A stretch of DNA of 64,000 nucleotides, taken from NCBI GenBank assembly GCA_963580285.1, contig OY757011.1, positions 96,021,650 through 96,085,649 of the forward strand, in the 5' to 3' direction. Position numbers and translations under genes: made by a program. The notes under the pieces were generated by a model. It had not been told where the DNA came from. It did not search any database and was given only the letters and a program-made list of their open reading frames with translations. Positions within the stretch are counted from its first letter, which is position 1. Each line of letters starts with the position of its first letter. Shown piece by piece: positions 53,748-63,423 of this stretch. Source of the DNA: Lucinisca nassula (lineage: Eukaryota > Mollusca > Bivalvia > Lucinida > Lucinidae).

Positions 53748-54531
53748 TTAGAAGTGGAGGCAATGATCAGGAATCGACCAATTTAACCCACAGCTCCCAT
53801 CAGAGACACCAAAGGGAAAGAAACACAAGCATGAAATAACAGACCCTAATGGAAACATCCATAGCGGAAAGCCAAAGGACAGTAACTTTCCCATAAAATG
53901 GCCAATAGGCTTTCCAAAATAAAATAATATTAGCGACACAAACACCCAAAGACAAAACATAGCAAAAATAAACCGCGATAGAAGAACCGCCTTGGAACGG
54001 TCAGCGGAAACGAATTCCACTGGGGGGCTTAAATCGACCCCACGCGGCCACAATCCACGCCCCCACCTCCGTCGCGATTTAGACAAATAATTTGTTCAGT
54101 CCGCATGAAGGCCTCCTAACTCATCAGTGCAACATCTCCGTGAACACTAAATATCAAACATTATTTTGTATTGGAGTTTAACGGCCCAGTCAACACTATT
54201 TAGGTCATTTTTGAGCCGGTCAGTTTACATATCCACACTTTCCTGGGCAGGCTTATACGTAAGCGGTTAACGAGTACAGTGCACATTATTTCGCCAGAAA
54301 CTGACAACTGCCCTTCTTGAATCAGCGGAAGGGAGAGAATGACCGTAGAAAAGATTTCATGATCAATCTCCACGAAAGAATGTTGCCGACCCCGACGGCA
54401 GTCGGACCCGCGTCCTCCTGAACACCGGTCAGACGCGCATCCGACTGAGCCACCGAGGAGGGCCAAATATCAAACAACCACTGAGATGAAACAACGGTGA
54501 GGACACGACTACAATAAACCACTGAAATTTA
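53745..54531 (-). mobile_element. PLE-RT 3' UTR split by a SINE
   Basis: A second antisense copy directly follows the previous one head to tail. It starts near the terminus (TTAGAAGTGGAGGCAATGAT) and continues past the SINE to ACCACTGAAATTT. Confidence 0.8.
54161..54464 (-). mobile_element. tRNA-derived SINE type 3 with 12-bp target duplication
   Basis: The minus strand opens GGCCCTCCTCGGTGGCTCAG (A box GTGGCTCAGTCGG) with a B box GCGGGTCCGACTGCC. The tail GTTGACTGGGCCGTTAAACT resembles the SINE-G tail, so the two families may share a 3' end. AAATATCAAACA lies at 54149-54160 and 54465-54476. Minus-strand ORFs here are artefacts of the SINE. Confidence 0.9.
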
Positions 54532-54910
54532 AGAAATGAAATTTATTTTTCTGCAGTTCATGGAAGTATGAACGCAGTGGGTCGCGTGCAAAGTAAATGA
54601 ACCCCGAAGGGGTTCATGTAAACTTTGCTAGCGACCCACTGTCGTTCATACTTTCATGAAAAGCAGAAAAATTAAGTTTATTTTTTATATTTACATTATT
54701 TGCCCCTAATCACCTATCGAAAAAAAAATGCTTGTAGGGCAAACTATTAAAGTTGAAAAACATTTACATGTTGTTTTTCTACAAAGAGCGGAGCAGCGTT
54801 GACGTCATCAACGCCCGTAGAGAACAATGATTTAGAATGAAGTCACTTAACGTCACTGAAATTCATGTGATTCGATGCGTTCATGGAAGAATGAACGCAA
54901 TTGTTTTCCA
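54532..54910. mobile_element. Palindromic MITE with GTTCATG arms
   Basis: CTGCAGTTCATGGAAGTATG pairs with CATACTTTCATGAAAAGCAG. Nested inside are CAGTGGGTCGC / GCGACCCACTG and GAACCCCGAAGGGGTTC, the centre, at about 54599-54617. GCGTTCATGGAAGAATGAACGC closes the right side. Confidence 0.7.
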
Positions 54911-55013
54911 TAGGATTACATTAGACTTTACACTGGAAATGTAAATATTGAAAGTATGATTTGAGAATAGTCACTGGTTAAAGTGCAAACATATCGCCTA
55001 CTGTTTGTCGAGA

Positions 55014-55470
55014 ATGCTTCGTTTAATACAGATCATTACGTGTCACGTTTTAGCACTCTTTAGCCATCCATCCTTCATGCAAATGCTATTTCCTGAGTTA
55101 ATATGTCTGCTTAATACAGTTGTCTCGGCAGATAACGCATTTTCTGTGACAGATTATTGTAAATGCAACCCATTATAAATATATTGTTTTGCCGCTAAGC
55201 TGACAGGCTGGTCTTTTTGTGAATGAGCATTTTCATTTCGCAAACAACATAGCTAACACGGACTGGTTACACTGTATGTGCGATAACAATATCGGCCTCC
55301 AAAAATGTAGAAATAGATGTCCTGGAAAAGCCACCAGCAAAGATTACAGCTTACCAATGGTTCCAAGAGGAAGTGTAACTGACAATAATGAAAACAAAAC
55401 AGCTAATAAACGAATCACAAACAATATAGCAACCGACTTCCTCTTCCCTAAAAGAGGTGATTATGTATAG
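55014..55470 (+). CDS. Candidate small secreted cysteine-containing peptide precursor, two exons
   Basis: Exon 1 (55014-55158) opens MLRLIQIITCHVLALFS, a signal-peptide-like start, with a second hydrophobic stretch LICLLNTVVSADNA. A GTAAAT donor at 55159 and an ACATAG acceptor ending 55252 define a 94-bp intron that keeps the frame. Exon 2 (55253-55470) encodes DWLHCMCDNNIGLQKCRNRC, a basic and Asn-rich region, and a tail with KR pairs (NKRITNNIATDFLFPKRGDYV is about this order). It ends in TAG. The total is about 120 residues with four clustered cysteines. The layout fits a secreted peptide precursor, but no family was recognised. Without splicing, two short ORFs (55014-55179, 55219-55470) remain. 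The surrounding 500 bp match no repeat in the window. Confidence 0.35.
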
Positions 55471-55496
55471 GGTGCCGTTTTACTATTTCATCCATA

Positions 55497-55803
55497 TTTA
55501 TAGATATCCGTAATTCGTTTTATGGATAGCCATAAATCAGCCGAATATTGGATATCCATAAATCAGCCGAATAATGGATATCCATAATTCGAATTATAGA
55601 TATCCATAAATCGAATAATGGATATCCATAATTGGATTTATGGATATCCATAATTCAGATCGATTTATGGATATCCATAAATCGAATTATGGATATCATT
55701 AATTCGAATTGTGGATATCCATAAATAATCATTGCTTTTCGTTACTAATTATGGATATCCATAATTCGATTTATGGATATCTATAAATAATTATGGATAT
55801 CAA
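55497..55803. repeat. GATATC-centred palindrome cluster
   Basis: Twelve GATATC cores in 300 bp, most within TGGATATCCATA and several as the full palindrome TATGGATATCCATA. Successive cores are mostly 20-27 bp apart, most often 22. The linkers are AATTCG or AAATCG. The unit is degenerate rather than a clean tandem repeat. Confidence 0.85.
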
Positions 55804-55938
55804 ATAGCAACAGGGCGCGCCCCATAAGAATGGTGCAATAGGCACAGGTAGTTGAAATTAAATAAATATTAATAATAATAATACACAATAAGCACATACA
55901 TCACGAAAAGCCCCGTCGGAAAATCCGACAAAGCTACA

Positions 55939-56177
55939 TTAACCCATTTTCTACCGGAAACCCCAATGCGGGTACATGTACCCTAGCAAACAGTGCAGGC
56001 CCAGATCAGACGCCGCAGAACTTCTGCGGCGTCTGATTAGGGCCTACACTGTTTGCTAAAAGTGCATTCATTTTCCAAGTAAGTGTTGATGAAAACACAA
56101 CCAGACACCTCTAAATTTTGAAATGGACTCCTGCTATATATAAGGAGGAAGATTCCATTCGGCACAAAAAGGGTTAG
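55939..56177 (+). mobile_element. TTAA-1 MITE, complete
   Basis: TTAACCCATTTTCTACC to GGCACAAAAAGGGTTAG. The core palindrome AGATCAGACGCCGCAGAA / TTCTGCGGCGTCTGATTAG at about 56003-56041 is the longest of the family. Confidence 0.85.
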
Positions 56178-56267
56178 CAAAAAACAATATCAGAACAACC
56201 AGTAGCGAGAACAACTGGGGTGTTTGAATGGATTCTATGGGCCCAAGCTTCGCTCTAGGTTCTAATT

Positions 56268-56726
56268 AAGAAATAGATCAGATCTAGCTGTGATTTGTTG
56301 AGTAATAAATCCCAGTTTTGAGGTCAATTGTAAAGTAGACAAATCACGGGCGCGAAGCGCGCGTGATTTGTCTACTTACAACTGACCGACAAACTGTGAT
56401 TTATTAGCTAACAAATCAGTGGCTAGAGCTGATCTATTTCGATTCTAACACGCTGTAACTCGGCAATAATGCTGTTGTTTCCTTCAAATCCTCACAACAG
56501 AAGAAATCCAGCTAAAATTATCGACTGAAACACATGCATTTATATCCTTTTCTAACGTTTTCGATGCAAGAAAATGACGTTACACCGTCCAACGTCAAGG
56601 AAATCGGCTAGTGGCGTAATGAATTTGCAGTTTTAATGACGTCACAAGTCACGCTCTTCCTTGCCGTGATTTGTTGTAGAATAAAATAGTTATTTTCCAT
56701 TGCCTATATAGGCGCGCTGTGTTAGA
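56268..56726. mobile_element. Bow-tie palindromic MITE, second copy
   Basis: TAGATCAGATCTAGCTGTGA and CTAGAGCTGATCTA arms; core GTAGACAAATCACGGGCGCG / CGCGCGTGATTTGTCTAC at about 56334-56372. It is colinear with 16104-16565 across its length. Confidence 0.82.
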
Positions 56727-56946
56727 ATAGTTTTTAAAACACACAAACTAGTTAGTGCACTGGTCCACCTGAAGGTAACTAAATCAATAAACCATCAACG
56801 AATAACTTACAAAAGAACAAACTGAAATACAAATCAAATTAAATATAACTGTGATGAAATAAGAAAACTAGGAAAATAGCCCCAAATTATTTTTAACATT
56901 TATTTTTTCTTATTCTGAGCCAAGGATACTCAAGAACAGGTACGAT

Positions 56947-57556
56947 TTGTTTGATTGCGTTTGATTTGAGGTTTACCGGCCCTGTCAACACTGTATAGGT
57001 CATTTTGGAGACGCTGCTTCCAAGTTTGTGGGACTTTTACCCGACATTGAGATGAAATAACATCTCAAGTCCTGTCGCCCAATGAAACCAATAGGGTTCC
57101 AGCCCCCGCCCATCGGGGCTTGGAGAAATAGATGGGCTGCATGATGCTTCAACGCAGAGCTGAAACCGACCCGCACACGAGTACTGGTAAACCGCTTAGA
57201 GGATCTAAGCCTGCCCAAGCAATGCGAGTCGGACCGTCCATGTATAAACACCTTATTGGCTTGATTGGGCGGCTTAAGATCTCATTTCAACTCAATGTCG
57301 GGTAAAAGTCCCGCAAAATGGAAGCAGCGTCTCCAAAATGACCTTTACAGTGTTGACGGGGACGTTAACCTCAAATCAAACAAACAAACAAAATCCAATA
57401 GGGTTATAAGCATTGGCGGTCCAACTCGCACCGCTTTGCCTGTGCAAGCTTAGATCCTCTAAGCAGTTTTCCAGTACTGATGTGCGGTCGGTTTCAGCTT
57501 GGCGTGGAAGCATCATGCAGCCCTTCTATTTCTTCAATTCCCGATGGGCGGGGGCA
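56947..57556 (-). mobile_element. Outer SINE-G, split by another SINE-G
   Basis: Tail side 56947-57098 (TTTGATTTGAGGTTTACCGG ... ACCAATAGGGTT) and head side 57395-57556 (CCAATAGGGTTATAAGC ... CCGATGGGCGGGGGCA) are the two halves of one copy. Confidence 0.88.
57099..57394 (+). mobile_element. Inner SINE-G, full length, opposite orientation
   Basis: CCAATAGGGTT is duplicated at 57088-57098 and 57395-57405, fixing the ends. The 5' end is at CCAGCCCCCGCCCATCGGGG and the 3' end at CAAACAAACAAACAAAAT. This defines SINE-G as about 296 bp with an (AAAC)n tail. I see no clear tRNA-like A/B boxes in the head. Confidence 0.92.
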
Positions 57557-57690
57557 TCAAGCAACGGGTATGAATCATTCTCGGTAAATCAGCCATGGCA
57601 CATATTTGAGTTACTGACGTTTCCCTGCACTGCATAACTATATTTTCACCAGTCCAATCGTGAAGATCGGTTAAGCTACATGTACATGTC

Positions 57691-58006
57691 CTTACGATAA
57701 CACACCCGTGCGACATAATGTATTTTTCTACATCTCCAAAATGACTACTTTTCTGATGTAAAACCAGTGATATTTTCTTATTTATACTGCAAAGACAGGT
57801 TTTGGGTGCTCGTTAGAACCGCACAACCTATGTCTTGGAGCAGAAATAAAAAAAGTAATGTATACCTTCATAACCCCCAGTTTTCTCTATATAAAATGGG
57901 GTCTAGAGGTGGGCTCTTTTCATGGTTTTTTTCACGTCGTGTGTGGGGGGGTTTGGGGTATGGGGTGGGACAGGGGTCATTTCGCGGACGTGATGTTAAC
58001 GTGATG
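57691..58006 (+). mobile_element. PAL-MITE type B, core half deleted
   Basis: TTACGATAACACACCCGTGC to GATGTTAACGTGATG; GTGCTCGTTAGAACCGCACA runs directly into ACCTATGTCTTGGAGCAG, so most of the right core arm is lost. A G-rich expansion lies at about 57940-57975. Confidence 0.8.
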
Positions 58007-59071
58007 TACATGTACCTATGCAAACAGCATGGATCCAGAGAAACGGCTCAAGTTGAGCTGTTTTATTAGGGTCGCACTTGATTCCCCGTCTTCCGGGTCT
58101 TCCAGGATATCCAGAAGGCCCTCGATAAATCAAGTGACTTTGGGCAGAAAGAATCTTCCGGGATAAAAATACAGCAACACTGTTCTTAAAAACATTTTTT
58201 GGTGAAAATGAAAGCATTTCATAAATAATTGTCATTATATTATAGCAAAATACGTTACATTTGAAGCTATGCAGCTAAAATACATAAGAGCGATTTCGCC
58301 TTGAAATAAGGTAGCTACCTTAGTAACCAAAAATACAGTCAGACACCAACGGTAGCTTTCAAAGTGACGCCATCGGTCTACCATTCTTTGGATGGCGGTC
58401 GTGGCTGAAACGCATGACCTTCGAATGTACATGTCACAGGTGTCTCTCCAAAATGTTTTGTAATCAGAAACAGGACTCTTTTTATGTTTTGGTGATAATA
58501 GATTTAAATACTGGGTTTTAGTCAATATTTCTTTTTTTCAGGACAGATCTCGTTCTTAGTCGGAAATGTCGTTTTTAATGGTAACTATGTAACTGACATA
58601 AAGCTGCAAAAGGCATTTTGACGATAATATAAGATGAAGGTCCTATGACATATTTATAATTATGTTGTCATAGCAGTCTACTTAAGTAGCAACCATAAGT
58701 GTTCCTGTAATAATGCTAGTACGCGTGTCATTGGTACCCAAGTACCTACTTTAGTTCGAGTCGAAGTCGTTCCTAAATGTAATGGGGGACTACCTTAATA
58801 CGAAGTTATCTACCCGATTGCTTCCCTTTACCGCTAGGTGGCGCCAATATTGATGTGTTCCGGTTTCATGTTGTTTGGGTAAACAGTTTTTGTAGATTGT
58901 TTTGTGATCAGCGGCAAAGTGATTAGTCTGCGTATCCGTGCAGACTTATCTGTCTTGTCTCATATGTCGGTGATTGTATGAGCCTTGCGTAACCCAATGA
59001 CTATCAGATATAAGCAAAAGGGCCAGTTGTTCAAAGCATTGTTAGCTTAACGGGCATGTTAGGGGTCATAT
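58007..59071. other. Unclassified, apparently single-copy
   Basis: A strong acceptor-like CTTTTTTTCAG at 58531-58541 precedes an open frame encoding QISFLVGNVVFNGNY to a TGA near 58622, possibly a terminal exon, but no polyadenylation signal or upstream exon was found. The minus-strand ORF 58235-58525 has no features. CTTCCGGGTCTTCCAGGATA near 58090 is a small imperfect palindrome. Confidence 0.3.
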
Positions 59072-60147
59072 TGCCCAAGACTGCCAGTCTTTGGAAAAAC
59101 TACAGCACGAAGCTGCTCGTATTGTAACGGGTCTTACTTGGTCGGTATCCCTAGATAAACTTTATAAAGAATGTGGCTGGCTTACTCTTAAGGAAAGAAG
59201 GCACAAACATAAGCTATCATTTATGTATCATGTCGTACATGAAAATGTAGCATCATATATTTCAGACAAAATTCCTCCTTTGGTAAGAGAAATGACACAG
59301 TATCCACTAAGAAACAGTAATAACATAACGATTCCCCATACTCGGACTGAAATTTCTCGACGATCGTGCATCCCATCTTCTATTTCGATTTGGAATTCCC
59401 TTGATAATAACCTTCGATAAGCACCTAGTCTAAATTCTTTTAAATACCAAGTTAGGATTTTTTTATTTTTCAAACACTTGCGTTTCAACCTATTTCATGG
59501 AAGGCGAACGGTACATTTCTGTACTGCATGCCAGAATAAGAAATAATTGTAGTTATCTGAAAAACGATCTGTATACAAATCACTTGGCTCAAAGTCCTAA
59601 CTGCAACTGCTCCTGCAGAAGTTGGCGAGGATGCTAAGCATTTCTTCTTTACTTGTTCCAATTTTACAAGAGAACGAAATACTTTCTTTCAGTCGACACG
59701 GACGTTTCACCCGCTCAATTTAAATAAGGATCTCTTTGATGATAATACATAATCAGCTCAAGATAAAGGTATTCTTTTTAAAGCCGTGCAAACGTATATT
59801 AAAAACACTTGGAGATTTAGCCAAATTGCCTAATTTAATCTATCACATATTGTTACACTTCTATATGCCTCAACCCTAGGGTTTCTTGACGACTTGCAAT
59901 TAGCAGTTTATTTATTTGTTTTTTTTATTATTTGTTGATTTATCTATCTGATATAATTCTGCGTTTTATGTAGTTTGCTTGTATGTGTCCTACTTGTCAT
60001 ATATAATCGAACAGCCATGTTCATATGTTCTACTTGTATTAGTGTCAACTTTGTATGGGGAGGGCCGTAACTAATGTTGTGAGAACCTGTGGCCCGACCC
60101 ATTTGCTTTGTGGTTGCAATAAAATAGGATTAAACTAAACTAAACTA
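59072..60147 (+). pseudogene. LINE ORF2 C-terminus and 3' UTR
   Basis: The frame LEKLQHEAARIVTGLT, SLDKLYKECGWLTLKERR, LSFMYHVVHENVASYI, TQYPLRNSN and IPSSISIWNSLD is the conserved C-terminal region of non-LTR retrotransposon ORF2 found in CR1/L2/RTE-type mollusc LINEs. It is open until the TAA at 59418. Degraded frames continue the same protein (FNLFHGRRTVHF, CNCSCR-like). The 3' UTR ends TTGCAATAAAATAGGATTAAACTAAACTAAAC, a (TAAAC)n tail typical of such LINEs. RT and endonuclease are missing, so the copy is 5'-truncated. Confidence 0.8.
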
Positions 60148-60423
60148 TATTGTTAAATGTTCTTTTAAGTTGAATATTTAAATATATGGTATTTTTGCTG
60201 AAAAATGTGAGCAGCTTTCAATTTAAGGCGGCCACCGTATAATTTTAGAAATGAGAAGAACACAATTAGACGCGTCTTGTGTGTGCTGTTTTGCATTATT
60301 TGTCAGTGCCTTTTTGTGCCGTATGGTCATTGTTCCTTGCAGAGACATTGAAAGACTAACAATGAAAAAAAAAAAAAAGACAACAGAGAACGAGTTTGCT
60401 GTATCTGGTTTATGCAAAAAAAG

Positions 60424-61024
60424 CATCACGATAACATATCCGTGAAACGAAGACCCCCACTAAATATGTTCTATTAAAGGGTTATCCTTTGGAAGCAAGG
60501 AATACACCACAGAAGTGAAAAATATGGAGTGTACATGTTTTCTGGGCCAGACTAGCTAGTTTCGGCCAATTAGGCCTCATCAGTGACCCTCATATATTTT
60601 CAAAATTCCACAATGGAATCAATGATCCCAAAGAACAAGAAAATATAATCTACACTATGATGTAGGGCAGGGAGACGTTTTACCGCCGCCACACATTCCC
60701 ACACACCAGCTGTAGTGAAGTTAAATATGTTCTATTAAAGGGTTATCCTTTGGAAGCAAGGAATACACCACAGAAGTGAAAAAATATGGAGTGTACATGT
60801 TTTCTGGGCCATTTTATATAGAGACCATTTTATATAGAGAAAAGTGGGGTTTACGGGCATATACATTACCTGCCTTATTTGTGTTCATCGAGGCGGTTCT
60901 AACGAGCACCCACAGTCTATGTTGAAAGCCGAAATAAGAAATATGCTTTCATTTTTAGCTAATATTTGTCACTTCTGACACCATGTTGGGCGTCATTACT
61001 TCACACGTACGTGTTTTCCTAATG
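60424..61024 (+). mobile_element. PAL-MITE split by a satellite insertion
   Basis: Left end CATCACGATAACATATCCGT (60424-60460). Right part from about 60811 (ATTTTATATAGAGAAAAGTG, half core CATCGAGGCGGTTCTAACGA) to GTACGTGTTTTCCTAATG. The left core arm is missing. Confidence 0.75.
60461..60810 (-). repeat. SAT-261, 1.35 antisense units inside a PAL-MITE
   Basis: TAAATATGTTCTATTAAAGG begins both the first and the second partial unit (60461 and 60722). The sequence is very close to the 22-kb array. ATTTTATATAGAGA is repeated at 60811 and 60827 next to the right junction. Confidence 0.85.
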
Positions 61025-61429
61025 GAATATGTGCGGACTGAGCGGCGGGAAATTCTAGCACGAGGAACAGCATCATAAGTCAGGATAGTTCGAGCTGATT
61101 TAAAGGGGCGAATCTACTATTAAAGAGGCAACGAAGAATGTGCGTTCGCGTTAAGCTTAAAACCGGAACTACCCGTTCGTGGCGCCCCTGGCAGCCAAGA
61201 CGCGATTACGGAAAGTAACTCTTGATATAGGTAGTGAGCCATTACGCATTGTACTTACATTTGCAAAGCATTCCTGCGAAGTAATTTAGGCCGAAACAGT
61301 TTATAGTGAATAATACAATTATAAGTTTAAAAACGAGAATATTGCAGATGTATATCTTTTTGATAAGTCCATTTGAGCAATTGAATTAAATGTGTCGCGA
61401 TTCTGCTCAACATTAACAAAATTTGATGC
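61025..61429. other. Unclassified spacer
   Basis: No feature recognised. Confidence 0.3.
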
Positions 61430-61706
61430 CATCGCGGAAACGCGCCTATATTACGTTGATACCCTTCAACCCCACTTTTAATTAGTGAATATGGAGTTTG
61501 CAGGGGTAAACCTTATTTGTCTTATTTCTGCTCTAAAATATAGATTGTGGGTACTCGTTAGAAACGCCTCGATGAGGCAGTTCTACCGAGTACTCACAAT
61601 GTATATTTTGAGCAGAAATAACAAAAAATATCACAATTTTTTCATCTTAACATTTTCCTTTTCCCGCGATAAAATCTACAATGTATTATATTGGCGTGTT
61701 TATTTA
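61430..61706 (+). mobile_element. PAL-MITE type A
   Basis: CATCGCGGAAACGCGCCTAT to ATTGGCGTGTTTATT; core with triplet GAT and a few arm changes at about 61545-61600. Confidence 0.85.
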
Positions 61707-62121
61707 ATTTAATTTTCTCCTCCTGTTTGCCATATTGAACACGTAATCCTCCCAATTCACCCCTCCTTTATAAAAGCAGAGTTGGGAGAGCCTTCCGAAC
61801 AATCTTCGGCACCACTTTATTTCAGAAGAGTCATGAGGTCACGTTAAATCAAGCACGACCCAGGATGAACAATGTTAGCCATCCTGTAAATGATTTTGAC
61901 TGACGTCACAATGAACAAGAACGGATAAGTGTAAAGTTCAAATATGGAAAGGTCCACTTCCGAAACTCAGGGTCGAAAAGGTTAACTGAGTACCCGGAAA
62001 ATAAAATGTTGGAAACACGACTTAACTACATGTTCGTCCCAATCACGTGAACAGGTCTGAGTAATGAACACGTTGAACTTGTAAACTACAACTTTAATAG
62101 TGAAAATTGGGTTTGACAAAT
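61707..62121. other. Unclassified spacer
   Basis: No feature recognised. Confidence 0.3.
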
Positions 62122-62370
62122 CATCAGGATAACGAACACCGCTCTAAACCCCTTTTTATATACCGAGAAAAGTGAGGTTTACAGTGGTAGTCATTATTTA
62201 TCTTATTTTTCTGAAAAAAAAAAACAAAAAAAAAACAACAACAACAAAAAAACACACACACACATATTGTGGGAACTCGTAAGAGCTGCTTATGATGGGT
62301 ATTCGTTAAAAACTGTTGGTTCTTATAAGAGTCGCAATAATATATATTGCAGTAGCGTGTTTTTCTAATG
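62122..62370 (+). mobile_element. PAL-MITE, rearranged
   Basis: CATCAGGATAACGAACACCG to GTAGCGTGTTTTTCTAATG; the core is mostly lost and an A-rich/CA run fills 62215-62265. Confidence 0.7.
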
Positions 62371-62405
62371 CTGTTTTTAAGTTTGAGGGTTTATTATACA
62401 GCTAT

Positions 62406-62633
62406 AAATATAAAATAATAAGAATAGAACGATAAAATCCAAGGAACAATCGTGCTGATATCAAATATAAAATCATAAGAATGGAACGATAAAATCCAAG
62501 AAACAATCTTGCTGATATCAAATATCAATTAATAAGAAATGAACGATAACATCAAAGAAACTATCGGGCTGATATCAAATATAAAATAATAAGAAATGAA
62601 CGATAAAACCCAAGGAACAATCGTGCTGATATC
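62406..62633 (+). repeat. 57-bp tandem repeat, four units
   Basis: GCTGATATC ends each unit at 62462, 62519, 62576 and 62633, an exact 57-bp period. Each unit has AAATATAAAATAATAAGAA, GAACGATAAAA and CAAGGAACAATC. Confidence 0.93.
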
Positions 62634-62636
62634 AGT

Positions 62637-62742
62637 CGATAACAACACGCTTACTTGATCTTGCACGTTTCAGCGTGAGACATAATATATTTTGCCACAT
62701 CTCGAAAATGGCTCTTTTTCCGATGAAAATCCGTGATGTGGT

Positions 62743-62814
<72 letters not shown>

Positions 62815-62836
62815 AGTTATATTGCAAACATAGGTT
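62637..62836 (+). mobile_element. PAL-MITE type B left half with TC microsatellite
   Basis: CGATAACAACACGCTTACTT, GAAAATCCGTGATGTGGTCT and, after the TC run, TTATATTGCAAACATAGGTTGTGG; it then stops. Confidence 0.65.
62744..62812 (+). repeat. TC microsatellite
   Basis: About 34 CT units. The minus-strand poly-RE ORF is an artefact. Confidence 0.95.
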
Positions 62837-63053
62837 GTGGAAAAAAACGGAATTTGCGACCGTAAAATTGCCAATTTACATGCAACTCCCCAAATGATTT
62901 TTTTTTCAATACAGTTATCCCCCTTAAAATGCACCTATTCGGTTGTTTTGTTAAAACTTGCATTAGTTTTGCACAAAACGACAGGCTCCGTGAACTGCCT
63001 AAAACCAAATGCCAGTCAATGAAAAGCGACACCGAATGTACTGTCGCAAAATT

Positions 63054-63331
63054 CATCACGTGAACAAGTCCGTGAAATAAACATCCCCTTACACCCCACA
63101 TTATATATAGAAAACTTGGATTTGCGGGGGTAAACATTATTTTTCTTATTTTTACTCCAAGACAAAGGTTGTGGGTACTCGTTAGAACCGCCTCAAAGAG
63201 GCGGTCTAACGAGCACCCATAACCTATGTTTGCAGTATAAATAAGAAAAATGTCACGGATTTTCATCAGAAAAGTAGCCAATTTAGAGATGGGAAAAATG
63301 CACTATGTCGCACGGGTGCGTTATCGTAATG
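63054..63331 (+). mobile_element. PAL-MITE type B, complete
   Basis: CATCACGTGAACAAGTCCGT to ACGGGTGCGTTATCGTAATG, the best preserved type B copy. The core has triplet AAA at about 63190, with one base missing in the right arm. Confidence 0.92.
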
Positions 63332-63423
63332 TTTGTCGACCTTATCCAATTCAAACGTCGCGTAACATACGCAGGTGCATTAGATTATGGGCTCGTTCAC
63401 GAACTTGTCTCAAAATATAAAGC

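Noticed and set aside
58541..58622. Terminal exon after CTTTTTTTCAG
   Set aside because: Good acceptor and short open frame, but no upstream exon and no polyadenylation signal seen; kept only as a note.
62632..62934. Poly-Arg/Glu protein
   Set aside because: Translation of the TC microsatellite.
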